In this document: positions 1-12,475 of the stretch, one piece after another
How positions within the stretch are numbered: position 1 is the stretch's first letter
How the letters are laid out: the number at the start of each line of letters is the position of its first letter
Source: Neodontobutis hainanensis
Lineage: Eukaryota > Chordata > Actinopteri > Gobiiformes > Odontobutidae
Assembly (NCBI GenBank): GCA_024349245.1
Contig: JALDNG010000427.1
Span: 62,001 to 126,000, forward strand
DNA length: 64,000 nucleotides
Direction: 5' to 3'
Position numbers and translations under genes: made by a program
Notes under the pieces: generated by a model
What the model was told of the DNA's origin: nothing
The model's database searches: none
The model's input: the letters and a program-made list of their open reading frames with translations, nothing else

Positions 1-490
1 ATTTACTTGTTTATAAAAGTCTGTTAGAAAAGTTTATTTAATATTAGCTGTTTTTTAATGGCTATGCGCTATAGATAAAAGCGTGACGTAAATAGATTAC
101 ACGAGAGAATAGCATCGTCAGAAACGACGATTTTAATTTTTCACATTAAATTTAAACTGCTACTTCCATATTTAATTTTATGAATCATTGACCTATTCCT
201 CTTGTTTCAGAAAAAAATATAAGTTTGATTCATTTCATTACTTTACATGTAAACTATAAATGACGTCATAATTGGAATAATTTGCGTGTTCTTTTTCACG
301 CTATACAAAAATATAATTAAAGCGCATGCTTGAATAGATAAAATTTTGCAATTTTCCCCATCGGATTACAAGATTTAGATATTAACTATTTTTTTTCAAA
401 AATCGTTCGTATTAAGTGATATTTATGAATAAGAATAGATTTTTTATCTTTACGAAATTATTTGGCTACGCACTCTCGAAACGTTCTAAA
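1..490. other. Upstream flank of the ANGEL-like gene
   Basis: No reading frame of note. The stretch is A/T-rich and holds only a GCGCATGC motif at 322-329 that may be part of the promoter of the gene starting at 491. No TATA box or other core element can be assigned with confidence. Confidence 0.4.
322..329. promoter_or_regulatory. NRF1-like GC-rich motif upstream of the ANGEL-like gene
   Basis: GCGCATGC stands out in an A/T-rich flank about 160 bp before the start codon. It resembles half of the NRF1 (palindromic GCGCATGCGC) site found in many animal housekeeping promoters. Similar motifs occur at 3455-3466, 51713-51723 and 54253-54263, each just upstream of a gene or candidate gene. The functional role is inferred. 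Confidence 0.3.
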
Positions 491-1625
491 ATGGACTACA
501 TTAAACGTGATTGGGTGTAAGTTTTTATCAAAATATTAGAAATAAGAAAAATTACACCTATGATTGGGGTTTAAAAGTTTCAACATACAACATACTAAGT
601 CAAGAAGCTTTGCAGAACTATTTACCATTATATGAGAGGTGTAACCCTAAACACATAAAGAGTGATTTCCGTCAAAGCCTTCTCAAAACGGAGCTTTCGC
701 ACCTAAAATCAGACGTAATATTTGAATGTAACATAGATAATATGCTTGCAAGAGGTAGATGATGAGGTTTTCAAATCTGTATTGACTCCATACGCAGTTA
801 GTGCTCGTATATCTTTTAAAACAATAGAAATGGCTACGGTTTATCACAAAGGAGTCGATGAAAATCGACACGGCGTTTGCACAATGATAAAAACTCAAAT
901 TTTTACACTTGTTCACTCCGATGTCATTCATTTTACTGGCTACGAGTTCTCGCCCCGAGAAGCAACTTCAGTCGCCTCCGTTGTAATATTGCAAAGCAAG
1001 AAAAAATGCGTGGCTGATCAGTTTTATTTTTTTTAACTTAGCCACAATCTGGTGGTCATATGCACATTACATCTCGTATACGGACCCGATCTAGAAGGTG
1101 TCCGACTCCTGCAGCTTAAATCTATACTGAAAAAACTAACCGAGATATCTATTGAATTTAATGACCCGCCTTTGATATTATGTGGAGATTTCAATAGTTT
1201 GCCTCTCCAGGAACTAGTTTCGCTAGTTCTACGAAAGCCTCCTGCGATCTCTTCTGGAAGTTACATTTACCAGGATTTGTTCAATGAGTTATATTTCTGT
1301 AATTTTCATTGTTTTGACTAAAGTAACCAACCAGTTCCAGTTCAAGAGTGTCTACCCTATTAACCAAGAAGACTCAGATTCCGAATTTGAACAATACAAA
1401 CAGCCTCCAAAGTTTACATCGTGCGTGGACGGAAACACATCATACGTTGATTATATATTTTACGGTCAACGAAGCAGTGATGAGTATCGAGCCAACCGTG
1501 GTTATATGGTCATTGGTTATCTTGATTTGCCTGAAACATTTTCATTAATAATGCCCAACGATCAAATATCCTCTGACCACTTTCCACTAAAAGCCTGTCT
1601 TTCGTTTAAAAGTAATTTAGATTGA
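491..1625 (+). CDS. ANGEL/CCR4-like endonuclease-exonuclease-phosphatase (EEP) family protein, five exons with tiny introns
   Basis: Exons 491-516, 540-714, 737-1020, 1042-1298 and 1324-1625 join into one frame of 1044 nt (347 residues plus TGA). The introns are 23, 22, 21 and 25 nt, all GT-AG. EEP hallmarks appear in order: STYNILSQ near the N-terminus, ICLQEVD (metal-binding Glu; it exists only after the 22-nt intron is removed), a His in CTLHLVYGP at the place of the family's THLLYNP, GDFNS (catalytic Asp and Asn), YVDYIFY, and SSDHFPL (catalytic Asp-His) at the C-terminus. The spacing, the early RDW and the PNDQ-SSDH ending fit ANGEL proteins better than nocturnin or CCR4 proper, and there is no leucine-rich repeat region. 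The family includes RNA 2',3'-cyclic phosphatases and deadenylase-like enzymes; the exact substrate cannot be read from sequence. The catalytic set looks intact, so the gene is probably functional. The start is the first in-frame ATG, close to the conserved domain. Confidence 0.88.
715..736 (+). other. 22-nt spliceosomal intron (ANGEL-like gene, intron 2)
   Basis: GTAATATTTG...AACATAG. Removing exactly these 22 nt joins SD to IICLQEVD, restoring the most conserved motif of the EEP family. This makes it the best-proven tiny intron in the window. The other introns of this gene are 517-539 (23 nt), 1021-1041 (21 nt) and 1299-1323 (25 nt). Confidence 0.9.
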
Positions 1626-2754
1626 AAATTTAATTTGACATATTTTAAGTAAATTTTATTTTTAGAAATCTGGATTAAAATAGTTAAAATGCTTAAATTT
1701 TGTCTGATCTTTGACGTTAAGATTATTTTTTAAATAATAGATATCATATTTTGACATTAAATGACTAAGTTAAACGATAAATCTCGTTTATTTTGAATTT
1801 ATTACAAACCAAAATTCGCTCACAAGTATTAGAATTTATTCGTTGTTTAGCTCATTGAAAACATGCCGCATCAAATAAAATATATTTCAGATATTATCCT
1901 TAGATTGTAAATAATATTTTTTCTGCAATTTTTCGAGTTTTTTAGGTTTGATGATCAAGAAAACAATGTTTGCCAGATTTTGTTTATACGATCTTAGAAT
2001 AAGAGGCTAGATAACGTATATAAGGCCGGTGATTTGTAATGATTTGGAAAAATTTGTAAAATAAAAAACGTGTATTTTAGTAGATAAGTTATAATTTTCC
2101 AGAATTTATTTATATTCTTTATGGTCAACATATAAGTCAAATTTAAAACTGATTTTTGATGTCATAAGTCGCAGTTTTGGAAATATAAAAAATTTACACA
2201 CTTACATATGAAGTGAAATATATGTGTACATATCTGAAAGTTAAAGAGATTTAGGCAATTTATTTTTTACGTATGTTTATCATACGATTTGACAAATATA
2301 TAAAGAACCTTTTATCCTGAAAACAATTTATTTCAAAACTGTGACGTGTATTGTATTATTCTTGAGAAGCTTTATCAAAAAAAATTGGCTTTAAAAATGA
2401 CTGATTTATAAATTGAAATCTGACTTTGAAAAGGTCAAACTCGTTTCTCCCACCATACCATGATTCACAAGAGCCAGTTAATCGCCGTCAAAAAAGTTTA
2501 CATTATAAAGTTGTTTATTTTGAAGGTTCAAAATTATAAGTTATTTTGCATAATTAAAAAGTTTCGATATTGAATTGGTTTCGCGAATGCAAAATAAAAG
2601 TGATAATTTCGGAAGAATAAGGCGAGATTTCACATTCAAGTTACAACAACCAAACCTTGCTCCAAACTGAGAATTTGGTTCATGGTATTTGTGAACTTTC
2701 CAGAGTATATCTGAGAACAGAACACTCCTAATCCGTATATTGAATATACACTTT

Positions 2755-3010
2755 AATCTGTGACGAGTGTGCGTATTTTTTGCGGAAAAAGGAAGAGCTA
2801 AACTACCCAGCTCTTTCTCAGGTAGAGTTTACCTGCATTCACTTACTATATTGTTGCTCTTAATAGGTTTAAGTAATTCAGCTCTCCCCCGTCAGGGACA
2901 GTCTTAAAGATACAATTACTTTTGGTCTGTGAAGAAGTTGCACCAACTGAAAATCTCTTTTCTATCGGCCCGCTAAGACAACCTTAGCTAGCAGGCATAG
3001 ATTCTTTAGG
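2755..3010. repeat. GC-richer dispersed repeat, copy A (possible solo LTR or short element)
   Basis: The block is clearly richer in G/C than its surroundings. It shares ordered matches with 15520-15670: GCGTATTT, CAGTCTTAAAGAT, then a segment with GGTCTG/CGATCTG, a GTTGCA core and AAATCTC. Copy A carries about 90 extra bases between the first two matches, including a 7-bp hairpin at 2793-2815 (AAGAGCT, 9-nt loop, AGCTCTT) and a smaller one around 2820. Copy B sits just upstream of a decayed Gypsy-like element, so this could be a solo LTR of that family. No open frame. Confidence 0.35.
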
Positions 3011-3454
3011 AGGCAAATTTTTGCCCAAAAATGATCACTCTTGTTAATATAGGTGCAGCTCTTCTCAACGTACTCCACAATATTAAAAAGTTTTGGTAAA
3101 TCCCCTATATTTTTAAAAGTTAAAACCGAAAAATTTAAAATATAATGGTGATAATTTTATTGAGTTATCTAAAATATAAAATTTTGATGCATCGATGTAG
3201 AATGAACTGGAGCTGTATTTTGGGCATAAGTAATTGTATAAAGTATGGTTCAGGTGTCCATATATAAGTGAAAATTTAAGCCAAAGATTCGATGGTCTTT
3301 GTTTGATAAGATATAATCAAAAAATGAATATATTCAACATTATTAAATCCTACGAGATGTTATACTGTAACAAAATATCACTAGTTCTAATTAATCTGAT
3401 GAGACGATAAATTTAAATACTAATTGATGATAATCGTACCATTTTTTCGAAAAG

Positions 3455-3466
3455 ACGCGCAAGCGT
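3455..3466. promoter_or_regulatory. NRF1-like motif upstream of SRP72
   Basis: ACGCGCAAGCGT, a near-palindrome close to the animal NRF1 consensus, lies about 260 bp before the SRP72 ATG in an otherwise A/T-rich flank. Function inferred. Confidence 0.3.
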
Positions 3467-3723
3467 TTTGGATCCGCAGCTATCGTTTTTTACAAAAAAT
3501 CGAGTTGAAAATTAAATTACTAAAAGAACAAACATTTAATTAGGAGAAAAAGGAAATATAATTTTAATTTTTCTTAGTGAACGTGTCAGTCAGAATAAGC
3601 CATTTTTTGAATTACTCATAATTTTGAAGTTAGATTTATAATTCTCTCTTCATTATTTAACATCGGTAACTTAAAAAGTATAAATTTTGTAAAGTTTCGC
3701 AAATCGTCGAGTATTACCACAAA

Positions 3724-5622
3724 ATGGCTGACATAACTCATATCAATGAAAAGGAACTTAAAAATTTAAAGGACGCTATTCTCACCAATGAATATTCAAA
3801 TGTTATCAAAACATCACACAAATGTACTTTTTTAATTTTATTTTAAGTGAAGGGTGATGAGTATTTGTTACTAAGAACAAAATGTGAGTCGATCGCTAAT
3901 ATCAAACTTGGAAAATTTACCGATGCTATTAATTTGATTACGTCTAAAGGATTTGAATCGTTTATTCTTCCTTCATACTTAGAACGCTTGAAGACATTTT
4001 TATGTACTCAATGTATAAAATGAACTTTTTTGAAATTATCATAAACACCTACAAAGATAAAACAAACTTGACCTCATTTCAGAAACATTTACTAGTGCAA
4101 ATTGTACTATTAATTGATTATAAGTATCATGAAGGTTGGCAAAATGAAGACATAAGAAGGCTACAGGCAGAAGACTTCAATGCCATAGCTGCTCGGATTC
4201 AATCAACTTTATATGAAAATCAAACAAATTTAGAGACGAACATCCCGATATTTAACGAGAAAGGAGTCGACTCAATTTACAATCATTGCTGCAATTTAAT
4301 TGCTGAGTCAAAAATAAAGGAGGCCATAAAAATACTTGAAACTCTAAAGGATTTTCATTCATATTCTAAAGACATATCCGAAAGAATTAAGATTCAAATC
4401 GATTATTGCAGGCATGAACTTTACAATAAGCCCGCGTCCAAACACATAGTGTATTGACGCCTGATAAAATTAGGGAAAATAGGTTGAACGAAATTATTTA
4501 TTTGACAAATACTATTTCATCTCAGCAAATTAGGAAACGCGTTGAAGTTTATCGAAACATAAAAATAATCGAACGATTATGCTGTTTTACTTACCTTAAT
4601 CTAATATACGAAAACGTGTCATATTTAATACATTTTTATTGCGCTTTTTGTTCACTCATAGTAGGGGTCGGGAATGGAAAAAGTATTATCCTCAATGCCA
4701 GAAAGCTCTTCAAGGATCATCAGAAGGGGCTCTTATTGCATTCTACTGCTCAAGCAGAAGCAAGCAGGACGCCGATCAACTGATAGGTTTAATGTCAACA
4801 TTTTCCGATTTTAAATTACTTGCAACAATATTTGAAATTAAAAAGAATAAAAGTAAAATTTTACATGAATCTTTGATCCTTCTTTATCCTTGTCTATATT
4901 GACAGAGCTTGTTGACAAATATCCATATCCAATTATTGTATGCAAGTTTTTTTAAAATTAGATTGGATTCGCTTGTAAATATTTTGAAGAGAACAGTTTT
5001 TTTGATTCGGTGGATTCTTTGATTCAAAAAATTGACAAATTTAAGTGTCATGGATCATACCCTTCTTTGCTGTGCATTTTAATTAAGTTTCTGTTAAAGG
5101 CAGGAAATGTTTCCTCAGCTCTTGAATACATAAAAATTCTGTTAAGGTTATTTTCTTTTCTATTTTAGCCTGGAGAAGAAATGTTTTAAATTTCAAATTT
5201 ATGAAAATTTATCGAAATATCTGAGTTTAGAGAATTATAGGTTTGCACAAATGCTTATCAATAGTCAATATTTTGGGTTAAAACCTGCTGATTTGAAAAT
5301 CGACAGTCGTAGAGTGATCGAACTTGAAAAATCTATAAGCTTTTATCAGAGAAGAAAATCCAAAACGTCTGACACATCTAAACAAGTGGCGGAGGAAAAG
5401 AAAGAAGTTATTTCCGAGACCAAACGAAAACGAAAAAGTTTTAAACTCTCTTTAAACTTAGAAAAACTACCAAGATTTTACAATCCATCAATCCCCCCTG
5501 ACCCAGAGCGGTGGCTGCCTAAGTATGAGAGATCTGGGTATAAACCCAAAAAGAAAAAAACGAAAAAAGGTCCTCATCAAGGCATGGTGGTATCGAGTGA
5601 GAATTTGTATTTCAATCTATGA
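3724..5622 (+). CDS. SRP72: Signal recognition particle subunit SRP72
   Basis: SRP72 binds SRP RNA together with SRP68 and is needed for co-translational targeting to the ER. Clear exons: 3724-3823, 3848-4450, 4474-4937, 4962-5146 and 5169-5622, split by GT-AG introns of 24, 23, 24 and 22 nt. The N-terminal and central parts read as degenerate TPR helices in the order expected for SRP72. The C-terminus has the diagnostic RNA-binding signature, with PPDPERWLP followed by KYERSGYKPKKKKTKKG. The first ATG (MADITHINEKEL) fits. Within this model the frame shifts by one base near 3997-4001, 4611-4614 and 4872-4874. Either extra GT-AG introns of 41 nt (3942-3982), 44 nt (4618-4661) and 53 nt (4853-4905) are removed (555 aa), or one base is missing in T5, A4 and T3 runs (about 602 aa). 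The second reading keeps the TPR match unbroken, including the stretch FNTFLLRFLFTHS. A recent pseudogene is a third option, but the conserved C-terminus argues against it. Confidence 0.9.
3824..3847 (+). other. 24-nt intron, SRP72 intron 1
   Basis: GTACTTTTTT...TTTTAAG. Its removal joins TSHK to LKGDEYLLL and continues the first TPR-like helix pair. The other short SRP72 introns are 4451-4473 (23 nt), 4938-4961 (24 nt) and 5147-5168 (22 nt). Confidence 0.8.
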
Positions 5623-5741
5623 AAATTAAGTGATGTCCAAGTTAATAATGATAAACAAACTATGAATAACTTTAAGCAACCTCCTTTGCCATTTCGAGGC
5701 AAGATAAAGCATCGACGATGAAAAAAATATTTAATTATAAA

Positions 5742-5747
5742 AATAAA
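5742..5747 (+). promoter_or_regulatory. Candidate poly(A) signal of SRP72
   Basis: AATAAA about 120 nt after the SRP72 stop codon. The hexamer is weak evidence in A/T-rich DNA, but NUDC has one at the same distance. Confidence 0.35.
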
Positions 5748-5749
5748 AT

Positions 5750-8700
5750 GTAATAACACAAAAGTATTTTAAACTGTTAAATATTTTTTGATTTGTTAAG
5801 CAAAATTACCACCTTCCAAATCGCACCAATTTATTCTTTCTAACTAGTTTAAATAGACTGACATCTATCTTTTCTTCGATATTTTTCGTTAAATATTGTT
5901 TTGGGCTCTATTTTTCAAAAATGCTTACAAATTTTTGAGGTAACGTAATTATTGATATTTAAATATTGTAGTTTATTTTTTCAAACTTTTTGAGAGCTTT
6001 CACTAAGTTTCGATATTAAGGTGCTCTAAAACCCTCATAGTTTTATGATAATTATATTATAGTCACTTTGAACTGCAATTTATGATTGCTCAATGAGTTA
6101 CCTTTCAGTTTCGATTGATTATCTTTGAGGGTAAGTTGACTTGAGTTGCTTATTTTCTTTTGAATCTTTCGAGTGAAAGTTTGTTTAATATTAATAAAAT
6201 TTAGACATTTAAAAGGGTCAAATATCTATCTACTTGTCCGAAAGCTGGTTTAATTTTTGATTATAGATAATATGAATAAATTTATACTGTTTTAAATTAA
6301 GATTCACACTTAACTTTGGTTGGGCTAATTAATTTGTACTCCATATATTTTCTCACACTCAAATATTAGATTTACTCATCTCGTTAAACTTATTTTACGC
6401 CTAGTTTATCATATTTTTTTGAGTTTACAAATATTAAATGCCCAAATTCACTTGTTTTTTAAAGTTTTAAAATGTATAATCTCTAAATCCCTGAAAAATT
6501 CTTAAACCTACACTGATGGAACTTATTTAAATGTAATAACCGTCAAGGATGACACCTACTATTTCGTTATATACATCAATCAACAATTTTTCTTATAATT
6601 CTTTGAACTAAAACACATTAATTTTGGAAATTTGTCTTAATTTAATGGTAAAAGATTCAGGCATTTACGTGCATAAAGAATCGTAAAGACAAATATCTTT
6701 ATTCATCATTTACATGTAAAATGTTAACCTGCGAACATCAGTTTATTGGAGTCAGTCATCAAAACTATTAAAATTAATTTGATGAAACAATTACTCGTTT
6801 TAATTAAGCTTTTGAGATATTCTTGATGAAAAATATTCAATCATGATTTGTCAAGTTTAATTCTATGAGATTTGCATCAGATTGATATTTCCACATATTT
6901 ACGCCACCCGAAAACGAAATGAAAATATTGTGGATTGTTTGAAAGAATAAAACTTCAGTTTAAACATAGTGTGATGTAAATATTACTTTCAGGTAGAATA
7001 AATGCTAATTTTTCAATAAATTGCTTTTAAATATTTTAAGTTTCGACTAAATTTACAAAGGTTTTCCCTTTTATGAACCAAAAGTTTTAAAAACCAAAAA
7101 TACTAAGCCAAATCAGGCCTTCTCATTGGTCAAAAATTTGAGCTTCATTCTTGTTAAGAAGAGAATCTTATGATAACCTATAATTTTAAGATAATTCATA
7201 AATGAACTCGCCAAAATTAAATTTTGAATGAAATTTTGACTCTTTCAAAATTTCCAGACTTAAGATGTTTCATTGAAAAAGCGAACATATACATAATTTC
7301 TGAAGTCAGCGTGTTTAGTGTTTTTTCATTTAAATGGCTGATACGATGCATGAAATTTTTAACTTCACAGACTCTTTTCGATTCACACAGTTCAAAACTT
7401 AAAAAAGGCGAAATAAATAACTTAGCATGGTTTTATTATATCAAATTCGTTTGAATTAAAAACTCAGAGAATCCTAATAATTTTAAGTTAAAGTTATATT
7501 CTCATACAGAGTCGATTGTGAAATACAACTGCGAGTGATGTTTGGATTTTTCTCAGAAGAGATCAATGAAAAATATTTCACGTTAAAATAATTTATAAAA
7601 TAACTAAAAATACTGATAAGTGTGTATTTTTTGTCTTATACGCACGTAATGTTTTGTATACACTTACTTTCATAAGTTTTATCAATGCCAGACGGTGTAT
7701 TAACGATGGCTAATCATATTGTGCATTCATTACAGTAAAATATCCTTCAACAAATTTTCTGAAACACAATTACCAAAGATTGTGCTTGTAATATATCATT
7801 TTAGATCTTAGTTTCAAAGATTCAGATTAAAACTTAAAAAGCTAGTTAAAAGCTTCCAAACTCAAGTGTTATTTTTATGATTCTGTTTCCCTTTATAACT
7901 TTGAAGAAAAGGTGTACATTCCAAAAAATATCTTAATGATATTCGTACATTCAAACTATAACAAAAATCACACATAATAAGAGGATTTTTTTCTTTTTTT
8001 TTGAATAAAAAGCTAAGTTTGTAAAATAATCTCAGGAACAATTCTGTTTGATCAGGTTTTTTTAAATGAACAATGTCAGAGAAAACAAGGAAAATAGAAA
8101 GATGAGAGTAAGTTCGCCTTCAATATCTGTTCGTGGTTTAATCTTGATCAAACTAAAATTCATATCAATAATTAATACCCTCTTCATTTTCCTTATTCAT
8201 AGTTGAGTAGATTAATCTTTGTATGTAACTCTCTTTTTCAGTTTTATTTTCACTAAAGGTAAAAAGTAAATAAAATGAAAAAAAGATTTACTGGGTTCAA
8301 CGCTCAGAAATTTTTAGATAAAGAGACACTTGTAAGTAAAATACGTATCCCATTCTACAAACAGGAAAAATATATCTTCTGATAATTTTAATTAGTATTG
8401 AAGCGTTTTTAATTTTATCCTTTGAAATTTTAAAACTTTAAATCAAAAAATAGCATTTATTTTATATATATCCATCGAAATGTATGTAAAATTTAAAGAA
8501 ACCTTTTGTTTTCTTTATTTCCTTCAGCTTTTACAAAATATTATTGGGTCTTTAATATCCAACAGACTATCTTACTTTTAAGCACGATAAGCAAACAAAG
8601 ATGGCTGTTTATGGTTTGAAATGACTCAACGTATTTAATTCTTTGAAATAAATTTCGCAGAATTTCCTTTTTCATTTTTAAAATATTTTTACATGTTTAA

Positions 8701-8768
8701 ATAAGTCTTGAAGATATGTAAACACGATATAAAAATCTTAAAAAGAAACAAATCTAGAACTGTCACTG
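5750..8768. other. Intergenic region with no recognised gene
   Basis: About 3 kb of A/T-rich sequence. Open stretches such as 7224-7454 have no recognisable domain. A short ATG-initiated frame at 8275-8382 (MKKRFTGFNAQKFLDKETL...) is protein-like in its first 20 residues and contains a GTAAG, but it cannot be extended into a gene with confidence. Confidence 0.4.
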
Positions 8769-9010
8769 TGGTGCCATAATCCGCAACGAGCTGCTGTGGA
8801 GTCAGGGATTTAAAGGAGATTAGAATTAATCCTTATTTTATTGATCATAATAATTACAAATTTTGAAGAATCGCCAACGAAGAAAGGCCAGCAAGATAAC
8901 AATTGTTTTTAAATTCGTACTCCAGAGCCATGTGTTTACTGTTTACGGGTTCTATTGCGCGGGTAGAACTTAATGTGATATTCCTCTGAGAGCCTTTTCT
9001 AGAGTGAGGA
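8769..9010 (+). repeat. 5' LTR of decayed Gypsy-type retrotransposon 1
   Basis: It begins TGGTGCCATAATCC and matches 12476-12720 in order: TGGT.CC, CGA.....GC, TTAGA.TTAATC followed by TTTTATTGA, ATCGCCAA.GAA, GAG.CA.GTG, GCG/CCGC then GGGTA, and finally a CTTTTCT..A.AGTGA block. The two copies have diverged strongly, so the insertion is old. No target-site duplication could be matched by eye. Confidence 0.65.
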
Positions 9011-10394
9011 AAAAAATTCTTGAGGTGGAAATCGTCTCGTTCACTTTCACGTTTAAAATCAAAGAACTCTGCGATTAAAGCGGACAAGACGATTTTCGTT
9101 GAAGTTTAGTTTAAGAAACGATATGTTTTCAAGTGGATCGACGCTTTTCGATCTCTATTAGTGCGATGTAACTTTGGTGGATCCTGGAGTACTTTAGCTT
9201 TTTTTGCAGGTCGTAAGTGCAAAATATAATCATCCTGAAAAAGATTTAACTGCCACACAACTTATGATAACTTTGAAGCGCTTTGTTCTTTAAAATATCC
9301 TGTGTCAAAGGAGAATGACCCATATAAAAATCTTAAGTCTATTTAACCAAACTCATATTACCCCATGGAAGATCTTAAAAAGTTAATCGTTGGAACAGTG
9401 AACTAGCTTGAAGCGATAAGAAATTGGGCAAGAAAAAAAGGCAAATCGAATCGAGGAGACTTTTTATGGAGTGAACATAACCACCGAAATCGAGATAGGA
9501 AAATCAGGAGCTCAGAGCATGAAAGAAATTCGACAGATAGATGCCGATCCTGAAGCGGTCATTGCAAGCGGCGTTAGAGATAAATTTCAAAAAGAGCAGA
9601 AAGAGTCTAGAAGAGTAACCAATTAAAATTTTCATCCAAATTCTGCTCGTTTTGTCTCTCACATGTGAAAAACCATCGATTGCTTCAAAAAACAAGCTTT
9701 TAAGAAAAAGGAATATTATAATAGGATAATTAACGATTATCCGAAAAAACAACCAGGAAAAATACAAGAAAATTATAAATATATTATCATGGAAGATTGA
9801 TCAAGATTCTTTTCTTTTGAAAGCAAAGTTAAGCTGCAAGCCTTTCTTCTGTAACTCTTATCGATATTGGATCACAGTTTAGCTACATTTCATGAGATTC
9901 CTGTCTCAAAAACGCTACTCTGTTTCAGAAAGAAGTGTATATTGAGATAATACGTTCTAAAAATACCAAATATTTGAGATTGGAAATGGCTTGATTGAAC
10001 TATAGGGTCAGGAATTAGATTTTTTAAAAAGTAAGATTTTCGTCTTTTCAAAAATTTGACAATTGAGATAATATCTAGAATGAACTTCGTGCACAATAAT
10101 AGGTTTAAAATTGACTTTAAATTCAAAGAGATAAAAGAAACCTTCTAAAAATGTCACACGTCAACTTTGCTAAACCAGAACAGGTTTTCACCGAGAAGGC
10201 GAAGCTTCTAAGAAAGAAAAAACTGTAGCTTAACGAACCGACAGAATATTGAGGAAGATAGAAATGTTTTCAATGAATACGCGGGCAATAATCCAGAAAT
10301 ATGCTAGATTCTAACGACGAAGAATCACAATATATTTTAGACACAAATCTGGTCCCTACATGCAAAACGTATGACATACCACACGCGATGCAGT

Positions 10395-11030
10395 TTAAAA
10401 TAAAAGAGGAAATAGCTAATTTTTTGACTTCAAGTATAATACGGAAAAGTAAAGGCCCGTTTTAGAGGTCTTCCTTTTGTATATTTAAAAAATTTGGAGA
10501 GGCGAGACTTGTCGTTGACTCAAGAAAATAAGACCAGAATAAAGTGAGTGATAATTTTTTTTTCTCAAATTTGAATGACTGCTACCAGGAATTGTATGGA
10601 TTAAAAAACTTCTCACAGATAGATTTAAAAATGGGCTTTTTCCAAAGAGCGCTAATGAAGATCTTTTCAACATAGTGCATTTGTACTGCTATTTGTGCTG
10701 TACGAATTCACAAAATTATGGTTCGGTTCGAAAAATGTTCCACCAGTTCTGCAACGAGACAGGATAAAAGTGTTAGATAATTTATCTTATGTTTAAGTAT
10801 ATTTAAAGATGATATATTGATAGTTTCGAGACCCTATAAAGAACACCCAGATCCTATTAAGTCTTTTCTTAGTTTTTTCAGATCCGTGGGAGTATAAATT
10901 GACTTTCAATTTACAAAACTTCTTCAACATGAAGTTAAATATCTCAGACTGATCTTTTCATAAGAGGAAATTCGGCCAGACATTAAAAGAGTCGAAGACC
11001 TTTTCCCATGAAAAACTCCTAAAACGGGAA
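10395..11030 (+). pseudogene. Reverse transcriptase remnant of Gypsy element 1
   Basis: The conserved RT blocks are readable in shifting frames: the pre-A block KSKGPF, LVVDSRK (motif 2), QIDLKMGF (motif A, Asp present), KDDILIVS (motif C, both Asp present) and EVKYLRLIF (motif D/E, where the family has H.I.YLG). Several in-frame stops (for example before RSSFCIF) and indels make it a pseudogene. Minus-strand open frames across this stretch are shadows. Confidence 0.7.
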
Positions 11031-12475
11031 AATAATTGATGAAACTTAAATTAAAACTCAATTGATATCCATCGTTGACAACAAATATGGGTGAAAAAAT
11101 TTCAAAAATTACGGAGAATTCAAAACAACATAACATGATCGAAAAGGAGTTTTGGAATCTACTTATCAATGTATCACTTCAAGAATATCATATAAAATGG
11201 TAAATCCCAATTTTCCACAGATAACAAGAAACTATGTAAACCATAGATAATTCATTAAGAGAGTTCGAAATTGAAAAACCCTATCATTTGAATACGAATT
11301 AAATTCTGCTAAGGTCAATATAATTACATTGCATACCACCTATCAAGAGTTTATTTCATGATAGAAAAACAGGGTATAATTATCTATACGACGAAGTATT
11401 GGAATGGCAAAAATGTTTGATGGTCAGAATCAATATGTTAGGAATCTTGAGGGTTATGAGACCAAATTTGATCCCAGAAAGCTGATGGTAATTCCAGATC
11501 AATTCGTCGATTTATGCACAACGAAAATATACTTATACCTTGGACATCCATAAGAGTGAAGTTTTTTTGGTATCCTGAAATATTATATTGTAATTTATGA
11601 CCTTTCAAGAAGATATCATAAATTGACGTAAAGTTGCACCGATTGCTTAGAGAGTAAGAGTTAAACCCGATTTTTGGAAGTATATATTCTGACAATCCCT
11701 AAGCTAAAATAAGCACCGAGATCGTGGGACCTTAAAAGATAAGTAATTCAATAAGTGATCTGGGAGGTAGCATGTTTTAGACTCTCACTTTTTATGGTAT
11801 ATACACAGGATTCTCCAATGCTTACGTTCTTGAGTTACCGAATTCAAAGAAAATTTCCCATATAATTTTGCATGAATAAATAAAAGGTTTATCGAAACCC
11901 ATACTTTTACTTCGGATCAATGCAAACCATACATTTCAAAGAATTGCCATAACCTGTAAAAATCATCGAATATCTGAGAAAGTTATAATTCTTCTCAAAA
12001 CCAGACTTTGAATGAAATTAGTGAACGAATTTTATTCTTAAATCACAACAGTTTTAAGGATGCCAAAATCAATATATTTTAAACTCCCTCGAGGCTGGTC
12101 AATATCAGGATAAATTATTCACTTAATTTAATCTTAAGCACTACATTATTTTAACTAAAGAACAACAACTCAAACCTTGATCCACTGAAGAGAGAGAGAT
12201 CAACAAATTAGGAGAGGCAAAAAACTAACATTTTAAAAATATTTTTAATAAATGAAAATAAAATAATTAAAATTAGGAACAACACGTACAAGTTTAAAGT
12301 CAATATTAAGGCTTATGTTCGATCAAAAAATAAATGAAAACTTTTTCTTCGGTATAAAAGTCTTTTCTGATTGCTCGACGTCATGATAACTGACTTTTTC
12401 TGAAATTCGTGAACTATAAGAAATGGGTCAACATTAAAAGAATCAAACTTTATCTAGAGGACATAGGGGAAAACG

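Larger units (their letters stand above)
1626..3723. other. Intergenic region between the ANGEL-like gene and SRP72
   Basis: No coding exon recognised on either strand. It holds a GC-richer block at about 2755-3010 (annotated separately) and an NRF1-like motif at 3455-3466. The remainder is plain A/T-rich sequence. Confidence 0.45.

Noticed and set aside
714..752. Alternative ANGEL-like intron from the GT at 728 to the AG at 752
   Set aside because: It creates a TAG at the junction; the 22-nt intron 715-736 gives the conserved ICLQEVD motif.
4892..4905. A 14-nt intron in SRP72 (GTCTATATTGACAG)
   Set aside because: Its removal creates an in-frame TAG, so it cannot be the explanation of the frame change there.
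8854..11695. Several minus-strand open frames of 60-87 codons
   Set aside because: They are antisense to retrotransposon 1, whose RT and integrase blocks read on the plus strand.
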